Positions 42,290 to 51,769 of a stretch of 64,000 nt of DNA are shown here, one piece after another. The notes under the pieces are model-generated. The model made no database searches. It was not told the origin of the DNA and saw only the letters and a list, made by a program, of their open reading frames with translations. A program made the translations under genes and the position numbers. Positions within the stretch are counted from its first letter, which is position 1; each line of letters begins with the position of its first letter. The stretch is taken from NCBI RefSeq assembly GCF_014268495.2, contig NZ_CP077087.1, positions 4,793,001 to 4,857,000 of the forward strand, in the 5' to 3' direction. The stretch comes from Pseudomonas monsensis (GTDB lineage Bacteria > Pseudomonadota > Gammaproteobacteria > Pseudomonadales > Pseudomonadaceae).

Positions 42290-44524
42290 TCAACGGGCCA
42301 ATACTGGCGAATCACGCCAGAAACGCCGGTGTTGACGCATCGTCCGCGCCGGTTTGAACCTGCCCAGTTGCAGATGAATCGCGCCGTGCTCGGCGCTGTC
42401 GTAAATGCGCAGGCCCTGTTTGCGATAGCGCGCCAGTACCGTGGGATGAGGATGGCCGAACGAATTGCCGTGGCCTCGGGAAATCAGCACCGTTTCAGGA
42501 TTCAACACCTTGAGCAGGGCCATCGAGGAAGAGGTGCGGCTGCCGTGATGGGGGGCCTGCAGCCATTGGGTCGGGACTGCCAGCGCGCTATCGAGCAGAA
42601 CCCGCTCGGCGTGAAGGTCGATGTCGCCGGTGAGCAACAGGCGCTCGCCATTGGCCTCGACCTGCAACACGCAGGAACGCTGGTTGCTGTCGTCGGCATC
42701 GGCCCATTGCCAGAGGCGAAAACGGACGCCATCCCACTGCCACTGCTGCCCACTTTCGCAGGCTTGGGCACTCAATTCGGCAGGCAGGCCCGGCGGATCG
42801 CCGCTGATGACTCGCGTCACCGGCAAGCCGCGTGTGATCGCCAGCGCGCCGCCGGCATGATCGGCGTCGGCATGGCTGAGCATCATCAGATCAATGTGTT
42901 CCACGCGCAGTTTGCGCAAGGCCGGGACTACCACCCGTTCACCGAGGTCGAAATCGCCGAAACGCGGCCCGGCGTCATACAGCAACGTGTGATGACGCGT
43001 GCGGATCAGAATCGCCAGGCCCTGGCCAACATCCAATTGCCAGACATCCGCCAGGCCGTGTGCCAGTGGCTCGCGTGGCGGCAGCGCCAGGATCAGCAGT
43101 AGTGGCCAGCCCAAAATCCTCATGGGCACGCCTCGCGGCAGCAGCAACAGCAACGCGCCAAGTGCGCCGATCGCCCAGACCCACACCGGCATCGAAGCTG
43201 CCACCCAGGCCGGCCAGTGTACGGCAATGAGCGCCAGCCCGCGAAACAGCCCGTCGATCAAGACACCCGCCAGCCACAGTAAACCTTCGCCGACATACGG
43301 GAGCGGTAACAACACCGTGCCAAGCAGCGCGGGTGGCAGCACCACCAGACTGACCCAAGGCACCGCCAACAGATTCGCCAACGGCCCGCTGAGGCTGATC
43401 GGCAGGTTCAGCGCCAGCAACACCGGACACAAACCGATCGCAATCAGCCATTGCGCCCGAGTCCAAGTCTGCCACCAGCGCCAGGCACCGAGGCGTCCGC
43501 CAAAGGTGAAGATCAGCACCGCCACTGCCGCGAAGGACAGCCACAACCCCGGCCGCAACCCGGCCAGTGGATCGACCAACAGCACGCCATTGAACGCCAG
43601 CAACAGCGGCCACCACGCGCCCAGATGACGAAAGCGCAGGCGCCACAGCAACACCAGCCCCACCATCACGCAGGCGCGTTGCACCGGCACGTCAAACCCG
43701 GCCAGCAACGCGTAGCCGAGCGCCGCCGCGAACGCCAGACCGCAGGCCCACGGCAGCCATGGCCAGCGCAGTGGCCACACGCCCAGACGGGCCAATCCGG
43801 CGACCAACAGGTACATGACCGCCGCCAACAGGCCGATGTGCTGGCCGGAAATCACCAGCAAATGCACGGTGCCGGTGTGTTGCAGAATGCGCCAATCTTC
43901 GCGACTGAGCCCCGAGCCGTCACCCAGCACCAAAGCCGCCAGCGCTGCGGCCCGCCCCTGCGCATCCACCGCCAGCACACGCTGGCGAATACTGTCACGC
44001 CAGGCCCAGTGTGCCTCGCGCAGACGCTGCCCGTCCTTGACCGTGCCGGTCGCACCGACGCGTTGGGCCAACAACCAGGCTTCATGATCGAAGGCATCCG
44101 GATTGAGCAGCCCGCCGGGGCGCTTGAACTTCACCGCCAATCGCCAGCGCTCGCCGCTGTTGACCGGTGGCCCGGCATACCAGGCCAGCCGCAGCAACGT
44201 TGGCAGTTTCTCGTGACGCGAGCGGGCATCGGCAAGTTCGAAGCGCACGACGCCATCGCTGGTTTGCGGCAATCCCGTCACCCGCCCTTCGATCCAGCGG
44301 GTTTCGCCGTCCAGCACTGGCGAGAGTCGATCATTCAACGCCCACTGCGCACCGACGCAGCTCCAGGTGAAGCCGAACAGCAGAAACGCCACTGGATAGC
44401 TGCGAAACGGCAACACCATCAACGCCACCACCGGCAGCAGCACCACGACCCCGACCGGCGGTAACGCCGGCATAAAAAGCGGCACCAGCAGACCGACTGC
44501 CAGCGCCATCATCCCTGTGCGCAT
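42290..44524 (-). CDS. comEC: DNA internalisation protein ComEC/Rec2
   Basis: A 744-residue polytopic protein that passes single-stranded DNA across the inner membrane during natural transformation. N-terminal membrane segments, an OB-like DUF4131 region (about 40-180), the competence membrane domain (VLGDGSGLSREDWRILQHTGTVHLLVISGQHIGLLAAVMY near 210), and a C-terminal metallo-beta-lactamase domain with LSHADADHAGG and PHHGSRTSSS. ATG 44524 is taken because AAGGA lies 8 bp upstream; the frame opens at 44557. Complete and apparently intact. Confidence 0.92.
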   Translation of the reverse strand: MRTGMMALAVGLLVPLFMPALPPVGVVVLLPVVALMVLPFRSYPVAFLLFGFTWSCVGAQWALNDRLSPVLDGETRWIEGRVTGLPQTSDGVVRFELADARSRHEKLPTLLRLAWYAGPPVNSGERWRLAVKFKRPGGLLNPDAFDHEAWLLAQRVGATGTVKDGQRLREAHWAWRDSIRQRVLAVDAQGRAAALAALVLGDGSGLSREDWRILQHTGTVHLLVISGQHIGLLAAVMYLLVAGLARLGVWPLRWPWLPWACGLAFAAALGYALLAGFDVPVQRACVMVGLVLLWRLRFRHLGAWWPLLLAFNGVLLVDPLAGLRPGLWLSFAAVAVLIFTFGGRLGAWRWWQTWTRAQWLIAIGLCPVLLALNLPISLSGPLANLLAVPWVSLVVLPPALLGTVLLPLPYVGEGLLWLAGVLIDGLFRGLALIAVHWPAWVAASMPVWVWAIGALGALLLLLPRGVPMRILGWPLLLILALPPREPLAHGLADVWQLDVGQGLAILIRTRHHTLLYDAGPRFGDFDLGERVVVPALRKLRVEHIDLMMLSHADADHAGGALAITRGLPVTRVISGDPPGLPAELSAQACESGQQWQWDGVRFRLWQWADADDSNQRSCVLQVEANGERLLLTGDIDLHAERVLLDSALAVPTQWLQAPHHGSRTSSSMALLKVLNPETVLISRGHGNSFGHPHPTVLARYRKQGLRIYDSAEHGAIHLQLGRFKPARTMRQHRRFWRDSPVLAR

Positions 44525-44660
44525 AAGCCCGTCCTTGAGAGTCCCGCACTTAGGCATAGCGCTTGGCGGGCACGACCGTCGTCAACAATTGTCACAAAGT
44601 CTGAATGGGCGCTTCGTAGAATCCAGACATACTTGCCGCCTTAACCGACCGAGAAGCCTT

Positions 44661-45179
44661 ATGCCCCGGCGCTTATTCAAACGTTACATGCCTGACCCGA
44701 CGAGCATCAGGGAACACAAATCCTTACGCTTTCTCGGCAAGTTGCTGCACGACCCGAACCTCTGGCACCTCAACCGCCACTCGGTGGCCCGTGCGATGGC
44801 CGTCGGCCTGTTCGCTGCATTTCTGCCGATTCCGGCGCAGATGCTGGTGGCCGCTGCGCTGGCCATTACCGTGCGTGGCAATCTGCCGATCGCCGTGAGT
44901 CTGGTCTGGCTGACCAACCCGATCACCATGCCGGCGGTGTTCTTTTGCACCTATCAGGCCGGGGCATGGTTGATGGATGTGCCTGCCCGGCATCTGCCGG
45001 ATGAGTTGACCTGGGAATGGATCAGCGGCCAATTGTCGACGTTGTGGCAGCCGTTTTTGCTGGGCTCGGTGGTCTGCGGGCTGGTACTCGGTGCCCTCGC
45101 CTACTGCATTGTGATGATGTATTGGCGCTGGTGGGTGGCGCGGCAATGGACGCGGCGCAAGAAAAGCCGCATGCGCTGA
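44661..45179 (+). CDS. DUF2062 membrane protein
   Basis: A 172-residue protein of the DUF2062 family. A basic N-terminus (MPRRLFKRYMPDPTSIREHKSLRFL) is followed by the conserved HLNRHSVARAMAVGLFAAFLPIPAQMLVAA and VSLVWLTNPITMPAVFF membrane stretches and a last helix near residue 135, ending in a basic tail. Function unknown; often found beside comEC in pseudomonads. It is divergent from comEC with 136 bp between starts, and has its own terminator. Confidence 0.88.
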   Translation: MPRRLFKRYMPDPTSIREHKSLRFLGKLLHDPNLWHLNRHSVARAMAVGLFAAFLPIPAQMLVAAALAITVRGNLPIAVSLVWLTNPITMPAVFFCTYQAGAWLMDVPARHLPDELTWEWISGQLSTLWQPFLLGSVVCGLVLGALAYCIVMMYWRWWVARQWTRRKKSRMR

Positions 45180-45183
45180 ATGC

Positions 45184-45215
45184 AAAACGGCCTCCGCATT
45201 GGAGGCCGTTTTTTT
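45184..45215 (+). terminator. DUF2062 gene terminator
   Basis: AAAACGGCCTCC-gcatt-GGAGGCCGTTTTTTT hairpin 5 bp after the stop. Confidence 0.92.
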
Positions 45216-45233
45216 GTAGCGTCTGAATGAACC

Positions 45234-45332
45234 CCATCGCGGGCAAGCCCGCTCTCACAGAATCGGGTTTGCCCGGAATTATGTGAACGACACAATCCCT
45301 GTCGCAGCAGGCTTGTCCGCGATGACAGCGAC
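45234..45332. repeat. Diverged REP pair (GCGGGCAAGCCCGC type)
   Basis: Two opposed palindromes, catcgcgggcaagcccgctc and gcaggcttgtccgcgatg, about 60 bp apart. A further relative of the ctggcttgcc family. It lies between the convergent DUF2062 and ABC permease genes. Confidence 0.7.
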
Positions 45333-45343
45333 GCGGTTTGGGA

Positions 45344-46123
45344 TCAGGTCCGCATCCCGCGCCCACTCACCAGCAACCGCGCACAACCGAGATACAGCAC
45401 CACGGTCGCCACCAGCATGAAGGTGATCGCAATGCCGATACGGATATCCGACACACCAAGAATGCCGTACCGAAAGGCGTTGACCATGTGCAGCACAGGG
45501 TTGGCCAGCGACACGGTCTGCCAGAACGGCGGCAGCAGCGTGATCGAATAAAACACGCCACCCAAGTAGGTCAGCGGCGTCAGCACAAACGTCGGGATGA
45601 TCGAAATATCATCGAAGTTGCGCGCAAACACGGCGTTGATGAAGCCCAGAAGCGAGAAGATCGTCGCCGTCAGAATCACCACCAGCAAAGTCACGCCGAG
45701 GTGATGCACCTGCAGATGGGTGAAGAACAACGACAAAATCGTCACGATCACCCCGACCATCAAGCCGCGCAGCACGCCGCCAACGGTGTAGCCGATCAGG
45801 ATGGTGTGCGGCGATACCGGCGACACCATCAGTTCTTCGATGGAGCGCTGGAACTTGCTGCCGAAAAAGCTCGACACCACGTTGCCGTAGGAGTTGGTGA
45901 TCACCGACATCATGATCAGCCCCGGCACGATGTACTCCATGTAGGTGAAGCCACCCATGTCGCCGATCTGCCGGCCGATCAGGTTACCGAAGATCACGAA
46001 ATACAGAACCATGGTGATCGCCGGCGGCAGCAGGGTCTGCGGCCAGATCCGGGTAAAGCGCCGGACTTCCCGATAAACAATGGTGTTGAGGGCGACGAGG
46101 TTGGGACGGAATTCGGAACTCAT
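45344..46123 (-). CDS. ABC-2 type transporter permease
   Basis: A 259-residue membrane protein with six hydrophobic segments, of the ABC-2 export class. The conserved region MEYIVPGLIMMSVITNSYGNVVSSFFGSKFQRSIEELMVSPVS is near residues 60-100, and PLTYLGGVFYSITLLPPFWQTVSLANPVLHMVNAFRYG near 205. It overlaps the ATPase gene by 4 bp. Homologous pairs are annotated as multidrug, lipid or polysaccharide exporters; the substrate here is unknown. Confidence 0.9.
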   Translation of the reverse strand: MSSEFRPNLVALNTIVYREVRRFTRIWPQTLLPPAITMVLYFVIFGNLIGRQIGDMGGFTYMEYIVPGLIMMSVITNSYGNVVSSFFGSKFQRSIEELMVSPVSPHTILIGYTVGGVLRGLMVGVIVTILSLFFTHLQVHHLGVTLLVVILTATIFSLLGFINAVFARNFDDISIIPTFVLTPLTYLGGVFYSITLLPPFWQTVSLANPVLHMVNAFRYGILGVSDIRIGIAITFMLVATVVLYLGCARLLVSGRGMRT

Positions 46124-47052
46124 ACCGCCACCTTCGACAGATTTTTCTCCACCAGGGACACGAATAGCTCCTCGAGGCGATTGGTTTTGTTACGCAGGCT
46201 CAGCACTTCGATGTTCTGCTGCGCCAATTGAGTGAACAGCGCGGTGATGCCCATGGACTTGTCAACCTGGACTTCCAGGGTATGGCTGTCGATCAACCGG
46301 GCGGGATAGCCGAGCAATTGCGGCGCCACGTTCAAGTCGGTTTTCAGGTCCAGCAGGAAGGTCTCAACGTGCAGCTGGCCCAGCAGTTGTTTCATGCTGG
46401 TGTTCTCGACGATGGTGCCGTGGTCGATGATGCCGATGTTGCGGCACAGCTGCTCAGCCTCTTCCAGATAATGCGTGGTGAGGATGATGGTGATGCCCTT
46501 CTCGTTCAGTTCAGTGAGGAACGTCCACATCGACCGGCGCAGCTCAATGTCGACCCCGGCGGTCGGTTCGTCGAGGATCAGCAGGCGCGGTTCATGCACC
46601 AGCGCCCGGGCGATCATCAAGCGACGCTTCATGCCGCCGGACAGCGACCGCGACGGCACATCGCGCTTGTCCCACAGGCCGAGTTGGGTCAGGTACTGCT
46701 CGGCGCGTTCCTTGGCGATTTTCGCCGGAATGCCGTAGTAGCCGGCCTGGGTCACGACGATGTCAAAGGTCTTTTCGAACTGGTTGAAGTTGAATTCCTG
46801 AGGCACCACGCCGATCGAGCGCTTGAGCGCTGCCGGGTTCTTGTCCAGGTCGTGGCCGAAGATATTCACCGTACCGCTGGTCTTGTTCACCAGGGTCGAG
46901 AGAATGCCGATGGTTGTGGATTTGCCGGCACCGTTGGGGCCGAGCAAGGCGAAAAAGTCACCTTCGGCGACGTCCAGATCGATACCACTCAAGGCCTGGA
47001 ACCCGTTGCCGTAGGTTTTGGTTAGCTGCCGGATGGACAGAGCGGAACTCAT
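46120..47052 (-). CDS. ABC transporter ATP-binding protein
   Basis: A 310-residue ATPase partner of the downstream ABC-2 permease. Walker A GPNGAGKST near residue 38, signature LSGGMKRRLMIARALVHEP near 138 and Walker B LLILDEPTAGVD near 160. A C-terminal 80-residue extension (SMKQLLGQLHVETFLLDL...) is usual for the CcmA/DrrA-like class. ATG 47052 (MSSALSIRQLTKTYGNG) is the homologous start. First gene of a two-gene operon. Confidence 0.9.
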   Translation of the reverse strand: MSSALSIRQLTKTYGNGFQALSGIDLDVAEGDFFALLGPNGAGKSTTIGILSTLVNKTSGTVNIFGHDLDKNPAALKRSIGVVPQEFNFNQFEKTFDIVVTQAGYYGIPAKIAKERAEQYLTQLGLWDKRDVPSRSLSGGMKRRLMIARALVHEPRLLILDEPTAGVDIELRRSMWTFLTELNEKGITIILTTHYLEEAEQLCRNIGIIDHGTIVENTSMKQLLGQLHVETFLLDLKTDLNVAPQLLGYPARLIDSHTLEVQVDKSMGITALFTQLAQQNIEVLSLRNKTNRLEELFVSLVEKNLSKVAV

Positions 47053-47185
47053 ATCGGATTTACGCACCAAGAAGGGAAGAAAAGGAAAGATTGGGCCGGG
47101 CGGCGAACAAAACAACCACGGCGCGCGAACGCAATGGTGCTTGCCGCCGCCACACAAGTACAGTCAAGTGTGTCGATAGTTATTA

Positions 47186-47809
47186 TCAAGTCAACGCGGT
47201 CATGACTGCTTTCTGATACGCCGGACGCTGCTTCAACCGGGCATACCACGCTTCCAGATACGGCTGCGCGGCACGCTCGATGGGCATTTCGAACCAGGCA
47301 TAAATGAAGGAGCCGAGGGGAATGTCACCCATGCCGATTTCGCTTCCGGACAGGTAAGGCTGGCTGGCAAGCGTCTGCTCGGCCATGTTCAACAGCTCGG
47401 TGCATTCCTTGATCGCAGCGTTGATTGCCGGCCAGTCCTGCTTGTCGGCGGGCGTGCGCAATACGCCCCAGAACACGGTACGGAAGGGACCGGCAAAACT
47501 CGAGGTGGTCCAGTCCATCCACTTGTCAGCGCTGGCTCGTGCCTGCGGATCGGCGGAGTACCACGCACTGTTCGGCGCATGTTTGGCCAGCAGATAGCGC
47601 ACGATCGCGTTGGATTCCCACAACACAAAGCCGTCATCCTCGATCATCGGTACCCGGCCGTTCGGGTTCATCGCCCGATATTCAGGCGTATCGACCACAC
47701 CGAAGGCGCCACCGGCATCAATCGCCTCATACGCCAGACCCAACTCTTCGGCGGCCCACAGCGGCTTCCGGACATTCGATGAGTTTTTCCGTCCCCAGAT
47801 CTTCAGCAT
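47186..47809 (-). CDS. Glutathione S-transferase family protein
   Basis: A 207-residue GST. The N-terminal thioredoxin-like half (MLKIWGRKNSSNVRKPLWAAEELGLAYE, catalytic Ser near residues 10-11; GRVPMIEDDGFVLWESNAIVRYL with the cis-Pro and glutathione-binding Glu-Ser) is followed by an all-helical C-terminal half with GSEIGMGDIPLGSFIYAWF. Substrate unknown. It stands between the ABC exporter and the transglutaminase-like gene on the same strand, with gaps over 40 bp on each side. Confidence 0.9.
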   Translation of the reverse strand: MLKIWGRKNSSNVRKPLWAAEELGLAYEAIDAGGAFGVVDTPEYRAMNPNGRVPMIEDDGFVLWESNAIVRYLLAKHAPNSAWYSADPQARASADKWMDWTTSSFAGPFRTVFWGVLRTPADKQDWPAINAAIKECTELLNMAEQTLASQPYLSGSEIGMGDIPLGSFIYAWFEMPIERAAQPYLEAWYARLKQRPAYQKAVMTALT

Positions 47810-47852
47810 GACCGCCTCTTTTCAAATGAGTGGGCAGGCAGCATACGCCGGA

Positions 47853-48512
47853 TCAGACACGGCTCAAATCACTCTGCATATCACCCAGCACCGTCGCCTG
47901 TTTATCGCCGAACAGATGCGGGTAGCACTTTTTCAGGTGTTCGAAGAAGAACTGTTCCGGCACATCGGCGAACTGGCCGTGATCGACCAGGTACTCCATC
48001 AACTGCGCGCCGTCGCGGTTGAACGGGTGGAAAACACTGTCGTGGATGCCGTCGAATTCCAGCGGCGCGACGTTGAACAGTTCGCAGAGTTTCTGGTTGA
48101 AGGCCGGTGTAGCCTTGACCCAGCGCCCGTTCAGGAACAATTCGGTGTAGCCGTGCATGGCGAACACGTCGCTGCGCAGCAACTCCAGCAGACGCGGGGT
48201 CGACAGATGATTTCTGACATCGGCCAGACCGATGCGCGCGGGAATCCCGCAATGCCGCGCGCACCCGGCCAGCAACGTGGCCTTGGGCACGCAATAACTC
48301 TCCCCCGTCGCCAGGGCATAGCTGCCGCACAGGGTTTGCGGGTCGAGACTGAAGGTGTAGGGGTTGTAGCGCACCGCCTCGCGCACGGCGTAGTAAAGAC
48401 TGACCGCCTGCGCGAGCGGATCGCGGCTGGCTCCACGGTACTGTTCGGCGAACTCCACCACGGCGGGGTGGTCACTATCGATGAAGCGGCCGGGACTCAG
48501 ATACTCGTGCAT
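47853..48512 (-). CDS. Transglutaminase-like cysteine protein
   Basis: A 219-residue protein of the transglutaminase/protease superfamily. The Cys-His-Asp triad is suggested by GESYCVPKATLLAGCARHCGIPARIGLADVRNH (Cys near residue 91) and MHGYTELFLNGRWVKATPAFNQ (His near 140, Asn/Asp context after). No signal peptide or membrane segment, so probably cytoplasmic. ATG 48512 follows AGGAGA; the frame opens at 48677 but the early part has no family features. Activity and substrate are not known. It is divergent from fadE. Confidence 0.84.
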   Translation of the reverse strand: MHEYLSPGRFIDSDHPAVVEFAEQYRGASRDPLAQAVSLYYAVREAVRYNPYTFSLDPQTLCGSYALATGESYCVPKATLLAGCARHCGIPARIGLADVRNHLSTPRLLELLRSDVFAMHGYTELFLNGRWVKATPAFNQKLCELFNVAPLEFDGIHDSVFHPFNRDGAQLMEYLVDHGQFADVPEQFFFEHLKKCYPHLFGDKQATVLGDMQSDLSRV

Positions 48513-48760
48513 GACGACATTCTCCTGGGTGAGCCCCGAGTCTAGCGACAGCCCAAGCACAGAGATAACGACGTTTCGGCCAAACTTGGACGCAAAGGCG
48601 CGGGATGAGCGAACGATTTCCCACACGTGTTGCCCACCGAACCTACGAAAACCATCCGGGGTTTCCCACGATTTCAATCACCTTGCTCTGACCACCCGGT
48701 TTTACAGATGCCGTCTAAGCTCTGGAGGGTCGATTTGCCTTGGTTCACGGAGGACTGAAT

Positions 48761-51208
48761 ATGCTGTTGTTGTGGATACTGGTTTTGATCGTTGGCGTGG
48801 CGTATCTCGCCCACCGGCGCGTCGCCCCGCTGCCGGCGTTGGGCATCGTTGCCGTCTATCTGCTGGCAATGGGTATTTTCAGTCATGCACCGGGCTGGCT
48901 GCTGGTGGTGCTCTGGGTCCTGTTGGCGGTGGTCGCCGCACCGTTGCTGTTGCCTGACCTGCGCCGCCAACACTTCACCGCGCCGCTGTTCAACTGGTTT
49001 AAGAAAACCCTGCCGCCGATGTCGCAGACCGAGCGCGACGCGATCGATGCCGGCACCGTATGGTGGGATGGCGAGCTGTTCAGCGGTCGTCCCGACTGGG
49101 AAAAACTGCTGGCCTATCCCAAGGCGCAACTGACCGAAGAAGAACAGGCGTTCATCGACGGTCCGACTGAAGAACTCTGCGCCATGGTCACCGACTGGCA
49201 GATCGGCCAGGCGATGGACCTGCCGCCTGAAGCCTGGGCGCACATCAAGGAGCACGGCTTCTTCGCCCTGATCATTCCCAAGGAATTCGGGGGCAAGGGG
49301 TTCTCGGCCTACGCTCACTCGCAAGTGGCGATGAAACTCGCCACCCGCAGCGGCGACCTCGCCTCCACCGTCATGGTGCCCAACTCCCTCGGCCCTGCCG
49401 AACTGTTGCTGCATTACGGTACCGACGAACAGCGCAATCACTACCTGCCACGGCTGGCCCGTGGCGACGACATCCCTTGCTTCGCCCTCACCGGCCCGCT
49501 CGCCGGTTCCGACGCCGGGGCAATGCCCGACACCGGGATCATCTGCAAAGGTCAGTGGGAAGGTCAGGAAGTCATCGGCCTGCGCCTGAACTGGGAAAAG
49601 CGCTATATCACCCTCGGTCCGGTCGCGACCCTGCTCGGCCTTGCGTTCAAGGCCTACGACCCGGAGCATCTGCTGGGCGACAAGGAAGACCTCGGCATCA
49701 GCCTCGCGTTGATTCCGACCGATACCGCCGGCGTGGAAATCGGCCGTCGTCATTTGCCGCTGGGCGCGGCATTCATGAATGGCCCGAACTCCGGTAAAGA
49801 CGTGTTCATCCCGCTGGACTTCCTCATCGGTGGTCAACAAATGCTCGGCAAGGGCTGGATGATGCTGATGAATTGCCTGTCGGTCGGCCGTTCGATCTCG
49901 CTGCCAGCCGTCGGTACGGGTGCGGCCAAGTTCACCAGTCTGGTAACCGGCCAATACGCGCAGATTCGCGAGCAATTCAACGTGCCACTGTCGGCGTTCG
50001 AAGGCATCCAGGAAGCCATGGCGCGCATCGGCGGCAACGCGTGGATGATGGACGCCGCGCGGATGCTCACCGCCAACGCGGTGGACCTCGGTGAGAAACC
50101 GTCGGTGCTGTCGGCGATCCTCAAGTACCACCTGACCGAACGCGGCCGCGAGTGCATCAGCCACGCCATGGATGTGCACGGTGGCAAGGCGATCATCATG
50201 GGCCCCAACAACTACCTCGGGCGCAGCTGGAACGGCGCGCCGATCTTCATCACCGTGGAAGGCGCGAACATCCTGTCGCGCAACCTGATGATCTTCGGTC
50301 AGGGCGCGATTCGCTGCCATCCGTTCGTGCTCAAGGAAATGGCTCTGGCCGGGCGCGAGGACAAGGATCAGGCGCTGAAAGAGTTCGACGGCCTGCTGCT
50401 CAAACACATCGGTTTCGCCGTGAGCAATGCCGCCAGCACACTGGTGCTGAACCTTGGCTTCGGTCACTTCGAACACGCACCGGGCGACAGAATCAGCCAG
50501 GGCTACTTCCGTGCCCTCAACCGCCAGGCTGCGGCGTTCGCCATGCTCGCCGACTTCAGCATGATGTTGCTGGGCGGTGAACTGAAGCGCCGCGAGCGCC
50601 TGTCGGCACGTTTGGGCGATGTCTTGAGCAACCTGTATCTGGCTTCCGCCGCGCTCAAGCGTTATCACGATCTGGATTCACCCGCGCACATGGAACCGCT
50701 GTTGCGCTGGGCGATGGAGGAAAGCCTCGGTCAATCGGAACGGGCGCTGGATGAACTGCTGAGCAACTTCCCGAACAAAGTCTTCGGCTGCCTGCTACGG
50801 GTCATCGTGTTCCCGTTCGGTCGTCGCCACAAAGGCCCGTCGGACAAACTGGGTGCCGAAGTCGCCGGGGTGATTGGTCGCGCGAAGGGCGATCCGGCGC
50901 TGGAAGAGCTGCTTGCCGGCTGCTATCGCCCGCAATCGGCAGACGATGCGGTCGGCGCATTGCAACACGCCAGCGATCTGTTGCACGCCGCGCAGCCTCT
51001 GCACAAAAAACTGCACACCTCGCTGAAAAGCGGTCAGGTCAAACCGGCCGCGGGCGAACATGCCATTGATGCCGCACTTGAAGCGGGGGTGTTGCAACCG
51101 GCGGAAGCGCAGAGTCTGCGCGATGCCGAAGCGGCACGACGCAAGGTGATCGACGTCGATGATTTCGACAAAGAGGAGCTGAAACAGGCAGAGGGGAAAG
51201 TGCGCTGA
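48761..51208 (+). CDS. fadE: Acyl-CoA dehydrogenase FadE
   Basis: An 815-residue FadE-type acyl-CoA dehydrogenase for the first step of beta-oxidation. Two N-terminal membrane segments (about 1-20 and 28-70) precede the FAD domain: FALTGPLAGSDAGAMPD near 245, RSISLPAVGTGAAKF near 385, DVHGGKAIIMGPNNYLGRSW near 470. The C-terminal 300 residues match the DUF1974 extension. ATG 48761 has GGAGG 6-10 bp upstream; an upstream TTG does not. Single-gene unit closed by a strong hairpin. Pseudomonas carries several fadE paralogs, so the chain-length range is uncertain. Confidence 0.92.
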   Translation: MLLLWILVLIVGVAYLAHRRVAPLPALGIVAVYLLAMGIFSHAPGWLLVVLWVLLAVVAAPLLLPDLRRQHFTAPLFNWFKKTLPPMSQTERDAIDAGTVWWDGELFSGRPDWEKLLAYPKAQLTEEEQAFIDGPTEELCAMVTDWQIGQAMDLPPEAWAHIKEHGFFALIIPKEFGGKGFSAYAHSQVAMKLATRSGDLASTVMVPNSLGPAELLLHYGTDEQRNHYLPRLARGDDIPCFALTGPLAGSDAGAMPDTGIICKGQWEGQEVIGLRLNWEKRYITLGPVATLLGLAFKAYDPEHLLGDKEDLGISLALIPTDTAGVEIGRRHLPLGAAFMNGPNSGKDVFIPLDFLIGGQQMLGKGWMMLMNCLSVGRSISLPAVGTGAAKFTSLVTGQYAQIREQFNVPLSAFEGIQEAMARIGGNAWMMDAARMLTANAVDLGEKPSVLSAILKYHLTERGRECISHAMDVHGGKAIIMGPNNYLGRSWNGAPIFITVEGANILSRNLMIFGQGAIRCHPFVLKEMALAGREDKDQALKEFDGLLLKHIGFAVSNAASTLVLNLGFGHFEHAPGDRISQGYFRALNRQAAAFAMLADFSMMLLGGELKRRERLSARLGDVLSNLYLASAALKRYHDLDSPAHMEPLLRWAMEESLGQSERALDELLSNFPNKVFGCLLRVIVFPFGRRHKGPSDKLGAEVAGVIGRAKGDPALEELLAGCYRPQSADDAVGALQHASDLLHAAQPLHKKLHTSLKSGQVKPAAGEHAIDAALEAGVLQPAEAQSLRDAEAARRKVIDVDDFDKEELKQAEGKVR

Positions 51209-51223
51209 TCCCCTCAAACATAT

Positions 51224-51263
51224 AAAAACGGGCGCGGGAGCTTTATACTCCCGCGCCCGTTTT
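51224..51263 (+). terminator. fadE terminator
   Basis: Perfect 13-bp stem ACGGGCGCGGGAG / CTCCCGCGCCCGT with flanking A and T tracts and a CTTTATA loop. Confidence 0.92.
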
Positions 51264-51282
51264 GCTCTTGAGGACTTATCTC

Positions 51283-51690
51283 GTGTCCAACGTCGTTGCC
51301 GATCATCTTGTTTTGCTCGACCACCTGCGCAGTATCCTGGTCGCCGTAGGTGAGGCCGAACAGGTTCCCGAAGAAAGCCATGCCTTGTTCCTGGAGCGCT
51401 TCGACGAACTGCTGGCATCCTTGCCGATCGATCCGATCGAAAGCCAATACCTGGGCCAGGACATCCTGACTCAAGTGATTACCCGTTACCCGCAAATTGC
51501 CCACCTGATCCCGCGCGATCTGCTGTGGTTCTTCGCCGGCGACTGCCTGCACTACCTGTCCGATGAAGAGATCGACCTGTATCAGGCTCTGGAAGAGCGT
51601 CGCTACGAAGCCGAACAGAACGACGAACCGTTCGACTGGAATCAGGAAAAACAGCTGCTGGCGATGTCCGCCCAGGACAGCAAGCACTAA
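51283..51690 (+). CDS. Conserved hypothetical protein next to fadE
   Basis: A 135-residue acidic, all-helical, soluble protein: VVADHLVLLDHLRSILVAVGEAEQVPEESHALFLERFDELL, IPRDLLWFFAGDCLHYLSDEEIDLYQALEERRYEAE. A homologue occupies the same place downstream of fadE in P. aeruginosa, so it is a real core gene. Start is GTG 51283 with GAGGA 7 bp upstream; the open frame begins at a TTG inside the fadE terminator. Role unknown. Confidence 0.82.
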   Translation: MSNVVADHLVLLDHLRSILVAVGEAEQVPEESHALFLERFDELLASLPIDPIESQYLGQDILTQVITRYPQIAHLIPRDLLWFFAGDCLHYLSDEEIDLYQALEERRYEAEQNDEPFDWNQEKQLLAMSAQDSKH

Positions 51691-51702
51691 GTTTCCACAG
51701 AT

Positions 51703-51768
51703 CAAAATATCGCACCTTCGGCAGCGCCTGCATGGATTGCAGGCGCTGCCGAAGGTGCGATCTTTTGC
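51703..51768. repeat. REPIN, CTGCGGCAG family variant
   Basis: Opposed copies of atcgcaccttcggcagcgcctgca with the cttttg flank, lying between the convergent hypothetical gene and lysR. Variant core: AAGGTGCGAT instead of AGGCTGCGAT. Confidence 0.87.
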
Positions 51769-51769
51769 T

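Noticed and set aside
48674..50668. A 664-codon frame opposite fadE
   Set aside because: Antisense shadow of a strongly supported gene; His/Gln/Arg/Gly-rich with no recognisable domain.
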